NCBI RefSeq assembly: GCF_029543155.1
Contig: NZ_JARQXA010000009.1
Coordinates: forward strand, 82,014 to 146,013
From: Sphingomonas sp. HITSZ_GF
GTDB lineage: Bacteria > Pseudomonadota > Alphaproteobacteria > Sphingomonadales > Sphingomonadaceae
Length of the DNA stretch: 64,000 nt
Direction: 5' to 3'
The notes below the pieces were generated by a model that was given only the letters and a program-made list of their open reading frames with translations, did not search any database and was not told where the DNA came from. How positions within the stretch are numbered: the stretch's first letter is position 1; the number at the start of each line of letters is the position of its first letter. This document shows positions 52,467 through 60,843 of the stretch, piece by piece. Both the position numbers and the translations under genes were made by a program.

Positions 52467-52624
52467 GCCATCCTAAACCCACGAAATCCGTTTTGGGTCC
52501 GTACCATATGGAACCCGCGCCGGTTTTTTCGTGGTTGGCTCGAGAATGCGCCGGACGGCGCATGGCGGCACAGCCCCGCTCCCCCACCCCAGGCGGGAGA
52601 GCGCGGGCCGATGTCGCCCGAACC

Positions 52625-53422
52625 TCAGGCCGGAACGGTCGCCTGGTCGAAGAACAGCGCCTGGCTGATCGTCGTCTTCACGGTTTCCCGCTGGAACGGC
52701 TTGGTGATCAGGAAGGTCGGCTCCGGACGCTCGCCGGTGAGCAGGCGCTCGGGGAAAGCGGTGATGAAGATCACCGGTACGCTGAACTCGGCGAGGATAT
52801 CCTTCACCGCGTCGATGCCAGAGCTGTCGTCGGCCAGCTGGATGTCGGCGAGCACCAGGCCCGGCCGGTCCTCCATCGCCAGCGCGACGGCCTCGTCGCG
52901 GGTGACGGCAACGCCGGTGACTTCATGACCGAGATCGCGGACGATCTGCTCGAGATCCATCGCGATGAGCGGCTCGTCCTCGATGATCATCACGCGCGTG
53001 CGCGTCTGGCGCTCGATTTCAGCCACGGCCTCTGCAACGAGCTTCTGCACCTGTCCTGGATCCTCTTCGATCAGATAGCCGGCGTCCTCGATGCTGAAGC
53101 CCTCCACGGTGGTGAGCAGCAGCGCCTGGCGCGACAGCGGCGTGAGCCGGGCGAGGCGCGCACGCGCGATCGCCTCGTTCTCGTTGGTGGTATCCTCGAC
53201 CACATCCTCTTCCTCGAGGTGAGTCGACTGCCAGATCGCCTGGAAGGTGCGATACAGGCCGAGCCGCGGATCGACGTCGCGCGGGAACTGGTCGGGAGCC
53301 GCGACGATGGCTTCCAGCGCCGCGCGCACATAGCGATCGCCGTCGGACTGGCTGCCGGTGAGAGCGCGCGCATAGCGCCGAAGCAGTGGAAGGTGCGGCG
53401 CGAGTTGCTGTCCAAGCGACAT
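52625..53422 (-). CDS. phyR: General stress response regulator PhyR
   Basis: A 265-residue response regulator with the reverse order typical of PhyR: an N-terminal sigma-factor-like domain (residues 1-130, mimicking EcfG) and a C-terminal receiver. Phosphorylation Asp is D193 in LVLADIQLADDSSG, with acidic pair EDE at 148-150 and the switch Lys in LITKPFQ. When phosphorylated it binds NepR and releases EcfG. It is divergent from nepR-phyP across 282 bases that contain EcfG-type promoter sequences. Confidence 0.95.
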   Translation of the reverse strand: MSLGQQLAPHLPLLRRYARALTGSQSDGDRYVRAALEAIVAAPDQFPRDVDPRLGLYRTFQAIWQSTHLEEEDVVEDTTNENEAIARARLARLTPLSRQALLLTTVEGFSIEDAGYLIEEDPGQVQKLVAEAVAEIERQTRTRVMIIEDEPLIAMDLEQIVRDLGHEVTGVAVTRDEAVALAMEDRPGLVLADIQLADDSSGIDAVKDILAEFSVPVIFITAFPERLLTGERPEPTFLITKPFQRETVKTTISQALFFDQATVPA

Positions 53423-53447
53423 GGTCGAACTATTCTCCTACGAGTGC

Positions 53448-53473
53448 GGAACGGATTGTTTCACTCCCGTTCC
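53448..53473 (-). promoter_or_regulatory. EcfG-type promoter-like element before phyR
   Basis: On the minus strand GGAAC, 15 bases, then CGTT, ending 26 bases before the phyR ATG. The consensus in the group is GGAAC-N16-17-cGTT, so spacing is one short. The element is symmetrical (GGAACG / CGTTCC), so it reads the same way on the plus strand. Confidence 0.5.
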
Positions 53474-53537
53474 AACGCATTGCAATCTCATTTCGTGCCA
53501 CCCGAAGGAGCCCCTCCCCGGATATTGCATCGCCTGT

Positions 53538-53562
53538 GGAACAAACGACGGGCTATTTGGTT
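53538..53562 (+). promoter_or_regulatory. EcfG-type promoter-like element before nepR
   Basis: GGAAC, 16 bases, then GGTT on the plus strand, about 140 bases before the nepR start. It matches the group consensus except for the less conserved first base of the -10 element. Confidence 0.5.
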
Positions 53563-53704
53563 TCATGCGAGATGCTGCCTAGTGTTGCTGCTCAGGCGCC
53601 GCTGCTCTGCAACCGGTGTCTTTCGTTCAATTCCGGACATTGCATCCGGAAGAGGTCGCTTTTAGTCCGGGCTGCGGTAGACGCCGTGGCACAGGGGGGA
53701 ATTG

Positions 53705-53872
53705 GTGCGTTCCGCGGATGAGAAAATGAAAAAGCCGCCCAAGTCCGATGGCGGAAAGGAAACCGGTCGCCCCGGTCGCAATGTCGGCCAGGCGCTGCGC
53801 CAGGCCTATGACGAGGCCTTGGGCGAAGCCGTGCCGGACGACCTGCTCGACCTGCTCAAGAAGCTCGATTAG
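53705..53872 (+). CDS. nepR: Anti-sigma factor NepR
   Basis: A 55-residue protein (48 if the internal ATG at 53726 is used). The conserved two-helix part is NVGQALRQAYDEALGEAVPDD followed by LLDLLKKLD, typical of NepR. It binds and holds EcfG until phospho-PhyR removes it. The GTG at 53705 is preferred because AGGGGGGA lies four bases before it. It is followed after ten bases by the phyP gene. Too short for many gene finders, so often missed. Confidence 0.88.
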   Translation: MRSADEKMKKPPKSDGGKETGRPGRNVGQALRQAYDEALGEAVPDDLLDLLKKLD

Positions 53873-53882
53873 TCCGGAGACG

Positions 53883-55457
53883 ATGGGAATCACGGACGAC
53901 GAGACACGCGCCAGGATCCGCCCGGCCGCGGCGCTGGGGGCCATGCCGACTGGCGCCAAGGTATTCCTCTACCTGATCCTGTGCCTGCTGCCGCTGGCGC
54001 TGATCGCGCTGTTCACCACGCTGCAGAGCACCCGCAACGCCGATTCGGAGGCGCGCACCCGGCTGCGCGCAGCGGCGGGCGAGAGCTCGAGCGTGCTCCA
54101 TGACGTGCTGGTGAACCATATCAGCCAGCTTTCCAACGCGCTCGAGACGCTGGAGGCAGATCCGCATGACGCCCCCGCCTGCACGCGCCTGGCCGGCACC
54201 TTCGCCACCACCGCGGGCGCTCGCTTCGCCGTCACCGATTCAAGCGGCAAGGTGATCTGCGGGCAGAATTTCAAAGCCGCCAGCAAGGCGCCGCTCCAGC
54301 CCCGCCAGGTACGCTCGACGCTCGATGACGACGGGATGACGCTGCGCATCGGCGGCCGCACCGGCGGCACGGCGACCGCCTTCTATCCAACCGCCGCATT
54401 GGCGACGATCGCCCAGCCGAGCGGCTTCGTGCCGGAATATGGCGCCGCGCTGACCGGGCATGGCGACAAGCTGGTGCTGCGCAAGCTCGAAGGCGTCGGC
54501 CCGCTCGACCGACGCGAGACGGTGCCAAACGACCTCGGGCTAGACGGCGTCCAGCTTGAAATGTCGATGCTCGGCACCCCGATCACCTCGCCGATGATCA
54601 TCAACACCGTGGTGCTGGTGCTGATGTGGCTCGCCGCGGCAGGAATCAGCTGGCTGGTGGTCGACATCCTGCTCATCCGCCCCCTGCGCCGGCTGCGCGC
54701 CAGCGTGGGCGCCTATCAGCCGGGCGAAGTGCTCGACATCAAGCGCTTCGGCGACATGCCTGCGGCCGAGATCCGCGAGCTGGGCGACACGTTTCGCGAG
54801 ATCAGCCGCACGGTGAAGGAGCATGAGGCCGACCTGGCCGAGGGCCTGCTCCGCCAGACCAAGCTGACCCGCGAAGTGCATCACCGCGTGAAGAACAACC
54901 TGCAGGTGATTGCCAGCCTGATCAATTTCCACGCCCGCAGCGCCAAGAGCGAGGAAGCGAGCGAGGCCTATGCCTCGATCCAGCGCCGGGTCGACGCGCT
55001 CGCGGTGGTGCATCGCCACCATTATGCCGAGCTGGAGGAAAATCGCGGGCTCGACCTGCGGTCGGTGATCGGCGAGTTGGCCGCAAACATCCGCGCCACC
55101 GCCCCCGAACGCGCCCAGGGGCTGAGCGTGACGCTCGAGCTCACGCCGGTGCTGGTCAACCAGGACGTGGCGATCGCGATCGCCTTCCTGCTCACCGAGA
55201 TCGTAGAACTGGCGATGAGCTGCAACCCGGCCGCGCAGATCCGCATCTCGATCAAGCTGATCGACGACGACGACACCAAGGCGCTGCTGCGCGTCACCTC
55301 TCCCGCGCTAGTCGAGAGTCCCGCGCTCGAGACGCTGGTGGAAAACCGCTATGGCCGGGTGATCGGCGGCCTGGCCCGCCAGCTTCGCACCAAGCTACAC
55401 CATGATCCGCTGACCGGCGCCTATGAAGCGGCGATCGCGATCACCGGGCGCCCCTGA
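53883..55457 (+). CDS. phyP: PhyP-like HisKA_2 sensor protein
   Basis: A 524-residue membrane protein. A transmembrane helix (about 27-50) leads to a periplasmic sensor domain, a second helix (about 240-262), a HAMP-like segment, and a HisKA_2 domain with the His in TREVHHRVKNNLQVIASL. The ATP-binding part is degenerate: the N box reads TEIVELAMSC with no Asn, and no G1 DxGxG or G2 glycine loop is seen. PhyP of Sphingomonas, encoded at this position, acts mainly as a PhyR phosphatase; the missing motifs fit that. It follows nepR in the same operon. Confidence 0.82.
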   Translation: MGITDDETRARIRPAAALGAMPTGAKVFLYLILCLLPLALIALFTTLQSTRNADSEARTRLRAAAGESSSVLHDVLVNHISQLSNALETLEADPHDAPACTRLAGTFATTAGARFAVTDSSGKVICGQNFKAASKAPLQPRQVRSTLDDDGMTLRIGGRTGGTATAFYPTAALATIAQPSGFVPEYGAALTGHGDKLVLRKLEGVGPLDRRETVPNDLGLDGVQLEMSMLGTPITSPMIINTVVLVLMWLAAAGISWLVVDILLIRPLRRLRASVGAYQPGEVLDIKRFGDMPAAEIRELGDTFREISRTVKEHEADLAEGLLRQTKLTREVHHRVKNNLQVIASLINFHARSAKSEEASEAYASIQRRVDALAVVHRHHYAELEENRGLDLRSVIGELAANIRATAPERAQGLSVTLELTPVLVNQDVAIAIAFLLTEIVELAMSCNPAAQIRISIKLIDDDDTKALLRVTSPALVESPALETLVENRYGRVIGGLARQLRTKLHHDPLTGAYEAAIAITGRP

Positions 55458-55500
55458 ACAATAACCCAGATAAAAAACTTCGAAAAAATTCGAACGGCGT

Positions 55501-55525
55501 GGAACCCGGGCCCGCATGGACCGTT
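55501..55525 (+). promoter_or_regulatory. EcfG-type promoter, full consensus
   Basis: GGAAC (55501) and CGTT (55522) with exactly 16 bases between them, the full EcfG consensus. It lies 43 bases after the phyP stop and directs transcription into the predicted small RNA that follows. Confidence 0.75.
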
Positions 55526-55531
55526 ATGCTC

Positions 55532-55637
55532 TTCGGATAGTGACCTTTTGCCCCCCCGCTCTCGCTATCCAAGACATGGGCCCGGAAGCGTCAACCCTCC
55601 CCCCCCCCGGTGACGCTTCCGGGCCTAAAACTTTTTG
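55532..55637 (+). ncRNA. Predicted stress-induced small RNA with C-rich loops (GsrN-like)
   Basis: A transcript of about 105 bases is predicted from seven bases after the EcfG promoter to the T run at 55632. It folds into two hairpins. The first is GGATAG / CTATCC (55535, 55565), whose 24-base loop holds seven Cs in a row. The second has a perfect 15-base stem (55579-55593 with 55611-55625), a loop with ten Cs, and is followed by TAAAACTTTTT, so it serves as terminator. Size, sigma-factor control and the C-rich 5' loop resemble Caulobacter GsrN as I recall it. No protein is likely, although a 60-codon frame crosses it. Confidence 0.65.
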
Positions 55638-55756
55638 GGGCACTTCCCAGTTTTTCCCAACATTACCAAGCACTTGCTTCGCAGACGGAACGTTTTAGCG
55701 GCGCCGGGCATTACTCCTCCGACCCCGTAAAGGGTCCGGTATTTTGGAGAGAGTAG

Positions 55757-55891
55757 ATGCGTAAGATCATCACCTGCTTCGCCCTTGCGGGCGCGGTGCT
55801 GGTTTCGGCCTGCAACACGGTCGAAGGCGTGGGCAAGGACGTTTCGTCGGCGGGTGACACCGTCGCCAAGACGGCCGACGACGCCAAATAA
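55757..55891 (+). CDS. Entericidin A/B family lipoprotein
   Basis: A 44-residue lipoprotein: MRKIITCFALAGAVLVSAC with a lipobox (VSAC, Cys19), then NTVEGVGKDVSSAGDTVAK, the entericidin signature. GGAGAGAG lies before the ATG. Such proteins are small envelope-anchored products often induced under stress and in stationary phase. Its position next to the stress locus suits that. A weaker GGAAC occurs at 55687. Confidence 0.88.
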   Translation: MRKIITCFALAGAVLVSACNTVEGVGKDVSSAGDTVAKTADDAK

Positions 55892-55918
55892 ACCGGCAGG
55901 CAACAAACATGAAGAAGG

Positions 55919-55944
55919 CCCCTCCCCCGCGCGGGAGGGGTTTT
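55919..55944. terminator. Terminator after the entericidin gene
   Basis: An eight-base perfect stem CCCCTCCC / GGGAGGGG followed by TTTT on the plus strand. It also lies five bases from the tatC stop on the other strand and may serve both. Confidence 0.8.
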
Positions 55945-55948
55945 CGTA

Positions 55949-56719
55949 TCAGGCCTCGGCGATTTCCGTGCTGTCCTCGGCCTGGCGGCGCCGGCGCGTG
56001 AACCAGATCGCCACGAGCGAGAGGAAATAGAGGCCGACCAGCGGGAAGGCGAGCAACAGCTGCGAGCCGATATCGGGCGGAGTCAGCACCGCGGCGATCG
56101 CGAAGGCGGCGACCACGGCATAGCGCCAGGCCCCCTTGAGCTGCTCATAGGTGACGATCCCCGAGCGCTCGAGCAGCATCAGCAGCACCGGCAGCAGGAA
56201 GGTGATGCCGAAGGCGAACAGGAACTGCATCACGAAATCGAGATATTTCTCGGCCTCGGGCAGCGCTTCCTGGGTGACCCCGCCACCCAGATCGCCCTGA
56301 TAGCCGAGCAGGAAATGCAACGCCGTCGGGATCGCGATGAAATAGGCCAGGCAGGCGCCGGCGATGAACAGGATCGGCGTGGCCAGCAGGAAGGGCAGCA
56401 GCGCCTTCTTCTCCTGGCGATAGAGCCCGGGCGCGACAAACCGCCAGAGCTGGGTCGCCACCACCGGGAAGGACAGCATCATCGCCGCGAAGAACGCGAC
56501 CTTCAGCTGAACGAAGAACGCACCGAAAATCTGGGTGAAGACGATCTTGTTCTGCCCCGCCGCAGCAAGCGGATGGACCAGAACCCCGTAGATTTCCTTC
56601 GAGAAGTACATCGAGACGAAGAAGGTGACCAGCAGCGAGGCCACGCAGTAGAGCAGGCGGCGGCGCAGCTCGATCAGATGCTCGAGCAGCGGCTGCTGGG
56701 TGTCGTCGATGTCCCTCAT
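55949..56719 (-). CDS. tatC: Sec-independent protein translocase TatC
   Basis: A 256-residue membrane protein with six helices. It begins DDTQQPLLEHLIELRRRLL, the TatC N terminus that recognises twin-arginine signals, and carries FRFVAPGLY-like text near residue 92 (LWRFVAPGLYRQEKK). It forms the receptor complex with TatB for folded protein export. The ATG overlaps the tatB stop (ATGA). Confidence 0.96.
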   Translation of the reverse strand: MRDIDDTQQPLLEHLIELRRRLLYCVASLLVTFFVSMYFSKEIYGVLVHPLAAAGQNKIVFTQIFGAFFVQLKVAFFAAMMLSFPVVATQLWRFVAPGLYRQEKKALLPFLLATPILFIAGACLAYFIAIPTALHFLLGYQGDLGGGVTQEALPEAEKYLDFVMQFLFAFGITFLLPVLLMLLERSGIVTYEQLKGAWRYAVVAAFAIAAVLTPPDIGSQLLLAFPLVGLYFLSLVAIWFTRRRRQAEDSTEIAEA

Positions 56720-57258
56720 TCCGCCGCCTCGGCCTTGGGCTTGCGCGGCGCGCGCGGCTTGGAGGCGGGCTTGGGCGCCGCAGGCTCGGCCGGCGCGGCA
56801 GCCGCCTTGCGGGCACGCGGCTTGGGCGGGGCCTTGGCAACAGGCTCGGCGACAGCCTCCGCCTTGGCGGGCGCCTTGCGTGCGCGCTTGGGCTTGGGTG
56901 CGGACACGCCCGGGGTCTCGCCGACGATCTCGGGCTGCGCGACCATCACGGGCGCAGCCTCCTCTGTGACAAGGTGGACATCGGCATCCAGCGGCTCAGT
57001 CTCGGGTGCGGGAAGCGCGGCGGGCGGATGCTCGGACATGATCCGCGCATTCTCCGCCGCCCACTGCTTCTCCAGTTCGGCCAGCTCGGCTTCGCGCACC
57101 ATCGTGTCGAAACCCGAGCGGAACTGGCGCGCGACAGCGCGCGCCTTGCCGAACCACTTGCCCACGAAGCGCATCGCCTTGGGCAAATCCTTGGGCCCGA
57201 TCACCAGCAGCGCCACGATGGCGACCACCACGAATTCGGGCGCGTTGAAATCTAGCAT
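56716..57258 (-). CDS. tatB: Sec-independent protein translocase TatB
   Basis: A 180-residue protein. The N-terminal MLDFNAPEFVVVAIVALLVIGPKDLP is the TatB helix and hinge; an amphipathic helix follows to residue 70. Then comes a long Ala, Pro and Lys-rich tail (about residues 90-180) of low complexity, typical of sphingomonads. It binds TatC. It sits 50 bases downstream of tatA. Confidence 0.95.
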   Translation of the reverse strand: MLDFNAPEFVVVAIVALLVIGPKDLPKAMRFVGKWFGKARAVARQFRSGFDTMVREAELAELEKQWAAENARIMSEHPPAALPAPETEPLDADVHLVTEEAAPVMVAQPEIVGETPGVSAPKPKRARKAPAKAEAVAEPVAKAPPKPRARKAAAAPAEPAAPKPASKPRAPRKPKAEAAE

Positions 57259-57308
57259 CGATCAATCGCCAGAAGCGGCCCCCGGCGCCCTGAGCCGGGA
57301 GCGAAGGG

Positions 57309-57542
57309 TCAGAGCTTCTCTTCGCGCGCCGGTTCGGCTTCGCGCTGCACGGTCGGCTCGGGAGCCGCCTTGCCCTCGATGCGGGTCGGCTTCACCTCGT
57401 CATCGTCCTCGGCCATGCCCTTCTTGAACTGCTTGATGCCCTTGGCCACGTCGCCCATCATGTTCGAGAAGCGGCCGCCGCCGAGCAGCAGGATCGCTAC
57501 CAGGCCCAGCAGAAGCCAGTGCCAGATGCTGCCCATACCCAT
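57309..57542 (-). CDS. tatA: Sec-independent protein translocase TatA
   Basis: A 77-residue protein with the TatA single helix (SIWHWLLLGLVAILLLGGGRF), the amphipathic helix with MMGDVAKGIKQFKKGMAE, and a charged tail. It oligomerises to form the export channel. First tat gene of the operon tatA-tatB-tatC, downstream of scpB. Confidence 0.95.
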   Translation of the reverse strand: MGMGSIWHWLLLGLVAILLLGGGRFSNMMGDVAKGIKQFKKGMAEDDDEVKPTRIEGKAAPEPTVQREAEPAREEKL

Positions 57543-57608
57543 AAGAAATCTCCTTGATTCAAGCCCTATCTAGGCTCCGAGCGAACCTGCGGCAATGCCG
57601 AAGGGCCC

Positions 57609-58220
57609 CTATTCGTCCTCTGTTACACTTTCGATTTCGCTCGGTTCGGGCTCATCATCGCCGCCTTCGCCCAGAGCTTCCATCGCGAGATCGACCGGAT
57701 CGAGCAGACCCGCGGCCTTGAGATCGTCGATCCCCGGCAGGTCGCGCCGGCTGGCGAGGCCGAAATGGGTGAGGAAGCCGGCGGTGGTGGCGTACATCAG
57801 CGGGCGCCCGGGCACTTCGCGGCGACCGGCGGGGCGCACCCAGCCCGCCTCCATCAGCACGTCGATCGTGCCCTTGCTGATCTGCACGCCGCGGATCGCC
57901 TCGATCTCGGCGCGGGTGACGGGCTCGTGATAGGCGATGATCGCCAGCGTCTCGATGCCTGCGCGGCTTAACTTGCGGCTCTCCTCGCGATCGCGGCGCA
58001 GCAGATGGGCGAGATCGGCGGCGGTCTGGAAATGCCAGCGATCGCCGCGCCGGACCAGCTCGATCCCGCGCCCGGCGTAGAGCGCCTCCAGGTTGGACAG
58101 TGCCGCGCGCACGTCGAGCTCGGGGCCTACATGCGCCTTGATCTCGTCGAGGTTGAGCGGGTGCTCGGAGGCGAACAGCACGGCCTCCACGGCCCGGGAA
58201 GCGGCGTCTTCGGGAGTCAT
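57609..58220 (-). CDS. scpB: Segregation and condensation protein ScpB
   Basis: A 203-residue protein made of two winged-helix domains. Conserved parts are AVEAVLFASEHPLNLDEI, LSRAGIETLAIIAYHEPVTRAEIEAIRG, and a second wing ending in FGLASRRDLPGI. With ScpA it loads the SMC complex that compacts chromosomes. The ATG at 58220 overlaps the scpA stop. The acidic tail is usual. Confidence 0.94.
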   Translation of the reverse strand: MTPEDAASRAVEAVLFASEHPLNLDEIKAHVGPELDVRAALSNLEALYAGRGIELVRRGDRWHFQTAADLAHLLRRDREESRKLSRAGIETLAIIAYHEPVTRAEIEAIRGVQISKGTIDVLMEAGWVRPAGRREVPGRPLMYATTAGFLTHFGLASRRDLPGIDDLKAAGLLDPVDLAMEALGEGGDDEPEPSEIESVTEDE

Positions 58221-58951
58221 CCTGCGGCCTTGAGATAGAGCGGCGCAAAGGCCGATTTCTGCTTGAGCTCCACCTTGCCCTGCTTGGCCAGTTCGAGCGC
58301 CGCTACGAAGGACGAGGCGAGCGCCGACTTGGCATAGGGGCCGCTCGCGCCCTCGGGCAGGAAGGACTGGAGCGTGCTCCACTCGATCCGCGTGCCGATC
58401 AGCGCCGATACGCGCTCGATCGCGGCTTCCAGCGTCATCACATCGCGATGCTGGACGACGTGCATCACCGGGCGGGTGCGCGCGCTGATCCGGCCATAGG
58501 CGGCGATCAGGTCGTAGATCTCGGCTTCCCAGCGCGCCTTGCGCAACACGCGCAGCCCTTCCGGCTCGCCGCGGAAGAAGATGTCGCGGCCGGTACGGTC
58601 GCGCGCCATCAGCCGCGCGCCGGCCTCGCGCATCGCGTTGAGCCGCTCGAGGCGCAGTTGCAGCCGCAGCGCCAGCTCTTCGGGGCTGGGAGTCTCCTCC
58701 GGATTGCGCGGCAGCAGCAGCGCGGACTTCAGATAGGCCAGCCAGGCGGCCATCACCAGATAATCGGCGGCCAGCTCGAGCTTCAGCTCGCGCGCCTGGT
58801 TCACGAAGCCGAGATATTGCTCGACGAGCTGGAGGATCGAGATCTGGCGCAGATCGACCTTCTGGCTACGCGCCAGCGTGAGCAACAGATCGAGCGGCCC
58901 TTCCCAGCCGTCGATATCGATCTTCAGAATGTCGGCGGTCTCGACGTCCAT
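58217..58951 (-). CDS. scpA: Segregation and condensation protein ScpA
   Basis: A 244-residue kleisin. The N terminus WEGPLDLLLTLARSQKVDLRQISILQLVEQYL binds the SMC neck, and a C-terminal winged helix ends with SFVAALELAKQGKVELKQ. It links SMC heads together with ScpB. Its position after nagZ and before scpB is the common alphaproteobacterial order. Confidence 0.95.
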   Translation of the reverse strand: MDVETADILKIDIDGWEGPLDLLLTLARSQKVDLRQISILQLVEQYLGFVNQARELKLELAADYLVMAAWLAYLKSALLLPRNPEETPSPEELALRLQLRLERLNAMREAGARLMARDRTGRDIFFRGEPEGLRVLRKARWEAEIYDLIAAYGRISARTRPVMHVVQHRDVMTLEAAIERVSALIGTRIEWSTLQSFLPEGASGPYAKSALASSFVAALELAKQGKVELKQKSAFAPLYLKAAG

Positions 58952-58996
58952 CGGGCGAGTTAAGCAGGTCGGAGAGCCGCTGTCATGTCTTCAACC

Positions 58997-59021
58997 GTCA
59001 TCCTGGCGAAAGCGGGATGAC
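58997..59021. repeat. Extragenic palindromic repeat
   Basis: GTCATCCTGGCG-AA-AGCGGGATGAC, a single degenerate copy of the family at 26581, 28341, 30022 and 31717. It ends two bases before the nagZ stop. Confidence 0.65.
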
Positions 59022-59023
59022 GC

Positions 59024-60031
59024 TCACGCCAGCGCCAGCAACGCGTCCCGCTTGGCGATCAGCTCGGCGAAGTCCGCATCGGGCTCGTCCGCGCCGGTGG
59101 TGGCCATCGCGCGGTCGAGCCGCTCGATGCATTCGGGCGTCGCATCGGGCAACAGGCCCGATATCTCGACCATCTCGTCCATCCGCGCCCAGCAATCGAG
59201 CACCACGTCGCAACCGGCGGCCAGCGCCTGGGTCGCCTTCTCGCCCGGCGTGCCGCTCAGCGCCTTCATATCGATGTCGTCGGTCATCAGCAGCCCGTCG
59301 AAGCCGATGCGGCCGCGGATGATCTCCTGGATCACCTTGGGCGAAAGCGTGGCCGGGCGATCGGCGTCCCAGGCATCGAACACGACATGGCAAGTCATGC
59401 CCATTGGCGCGCCCTTGAGCGCATGGAACGGCGCGATGTCCTGCTCCAGCGCTTCGGCATCCACCCTGACCCGCGGCAACTCGAGATGGCTGTCGACCAA
59501 CGCGCGGCCATGCCCCGGCATGTGCTTGACCACCCCGACCACGCCGCCGCGGCGCAGCCCCTCGATGCACGCCTGGCCGAGCGCCGCCACGCGCATCGGC
59601 TCGCCGCCGAAGGCTCGGTCGCCGATCGCCTGGGTAACTTCGGGCGTGACGACGTCGAGGAGCGGCGCGCAATCGACGGTTACGCCTACATCGGCGAGCA
59701 TCATGCCCAGCGCGTGATAGTTCGCCCGCGCCGCCTCGATCGCGGAAACCGGCGCGACGTCATAGAGCTTGCCGAACACTTCGCCCGCCGGAAAGGCCGG
59801 CCATTCGGGCGGCACCATGCGGCTGACGCGGCCGCCTTCCTGGTCGATCAGGATGGGCAGATCGGCGCGCCCCGAAAGCTCCCGAAGCTCCTCGGTGAGC
59901 GCGCGCATCTGCTCGCGGCTCTCGCAATTGCGCTTGAAGAAGATGTAGCCGAGCGGATCGGCATCACGGAAGAAATCGCGCTCCTCGGCCGTGAGCGACA
60001 GGCCGGAGACACCGAAGATTACTGGCTTCAT
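59024..60031 (-). CDS. nagZ: Beta-N-acetylhexosaminidase NagZ
   Basis: A 335-residue family 3 glycoside hydrolase. The key motifs are LIDQEGGRVSRM, VVKHMPGHGRALVDSH with the catalytic His, and the nucleophile Asp in LLMTDDIDMKAL. It removes N-acetylglucosamine from muropeptides in the cytoplasm during wall recycling. It lies downstream of the SPOR gene, 77 bases away, and upstream of scpA. Confidence 0.94.
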   Translation of the reverse strand: MKPVIFGVSGLSLTAEERDFFRDADPLGYIFFKRNCESREQMRALTEELRELSGRADLPILIDQEGGRVSRMVPPEWPAFPAGEVFGKLYDVAPVSAIEAARANYHALGMMLADVGVTVDCAPLLDVVTPEVTQAIGDRAFGGEPMRVAALGQACIEGLRRGGVVGVVKHMPGHGRALVDSHLELPRVRVDAEALEQDIAPFHALKGAPMGMTCHVVFDAWDADRPATLSPKVIQEIIRGRIGFDGLLMTDDIDMKALSGTPGEKATQALAAGCDVVLDCWARMDEMVEISGLLPDATPECIERLDRAMATTGADEPDADFAELIAKRDALLALA

Positions 60032-60108
60032 GCAAGCCTCTTAGCGAAGCGGGAGGCGCCGGATAAGCCCCTCCCCCTTCATCAGCCATGCACCCCCGGC
60101 ATGACCGG

Positions 60109-60840
60109 TCAGTTCGCCACGTAGCAGCTCTCGCCCGCCACCTTGAGCTTGCCGCACAGTTCCTTGGCCTGGCTGTTCGAGCCCGCGTTCACGCGCAGGC
60201 GGAACACCGCCTTGCCGTCCTTCTCGCCGCGCTCGACCGACTTGCCCAGCGGCGCGAGATAGGAAAAGCGCTTCGAAAGCCGCGCCCAGGCGGCATTGGC
60301 GCCGCCCTCGTCCGGAAAGGCGCCGAGCTGGATCAGCGAGCCCGAGCCCGCTGCGGAGGCCGTGGCCGGCGCAAGCGCAGGCACGCGCCTGGGCTCCGAA
60401 GCGGCGGTGGCGCCCGACGGAATCGCGACCTTGGCGGCTTTCTCGCCGGTAAGCGACGGCGCCTTCTCCGCCACCTTCTTGCCATCGACCGGCGCCTCGG
60501 GCAGCGCGCTGGTGTCGATGCTGGAATTGCCGGTATCGCCCTGGCTGGTCGCGAAGACCGTGTCGCCCTCGCCTTCCACCTTCATGCCGCCGGGCTCGTC
60601 CGGCTTGACCTTGTACTCGCCGGCCGGCGCGGCGATCAGCTCGCCATTGCCGACAAGGCTGCGCTGCTTCTGATACCAGTAATAGCCAAAGGCGCCTGCG
60701 CCGATGACGGCAAGCAGCAGCAGGATGAGCAGCAATATCCGGCCGAAGGACGGGCCTTCCCGATAGTCCTCTTCCACCGTCTCAAGCCAGGGAAGGCGGT
60801 CATCGTCTCCGAATCCGGCCTCCCCCCCACGCATATTCAT
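60109..60840 (-). CDS. SPOR domain protein, membrane-anchored
   Basis: A 243-residue protein. A cytoplasmic N terminus of 32 residues, a transmembrane helix (about 33-54), a long Ala/Pro linker, and a C-terminal SPOR domain (SLIQLGAFPDEGGANAAWARL to FRLRVNAG). SPOR domains bind denuded peptidoglycan at the division site. Its start lies three bases after the argS stop on the same strand, so they are cotranscribed. Confidence 0.9.
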   Translation of the reverse strand: MNMRGGEAGFGDDDRLPWLETVEEDYREGPSFGRILLLILLLLAVIGAGAFGYYWYQKQRSLVGNGELIAAPAGEYKVKPDEPGGMKVEGEGDTVFATSQGDTGNSSIDTSALPEAPVDGKKVAEKAPSLTGEKAAKVAIPSGATAASEPRRVPALAPATASAAGSGSLIQLGAFPDEGGANAAWARLSKRFSYLAPLGKSVERGEKDGKAVFRLRVNAGSNSQAKELCGKLKVAGESCYVAN

Positions 60841-60843
60841 TCC

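Noticed and set aside
55516..55698. 60-codon open frame over the predicted small RNA
   Set aside because: It has no ribosome binding site and no recognisable motif, and the sequence is better explained by two paired stems and C-rich loops.
55687..55711. GGAAC before the entericidin gene as an EcfG promoter
   Set aside because: No CGTT or GTT at the right spacing; the nearest candidate is CATT.
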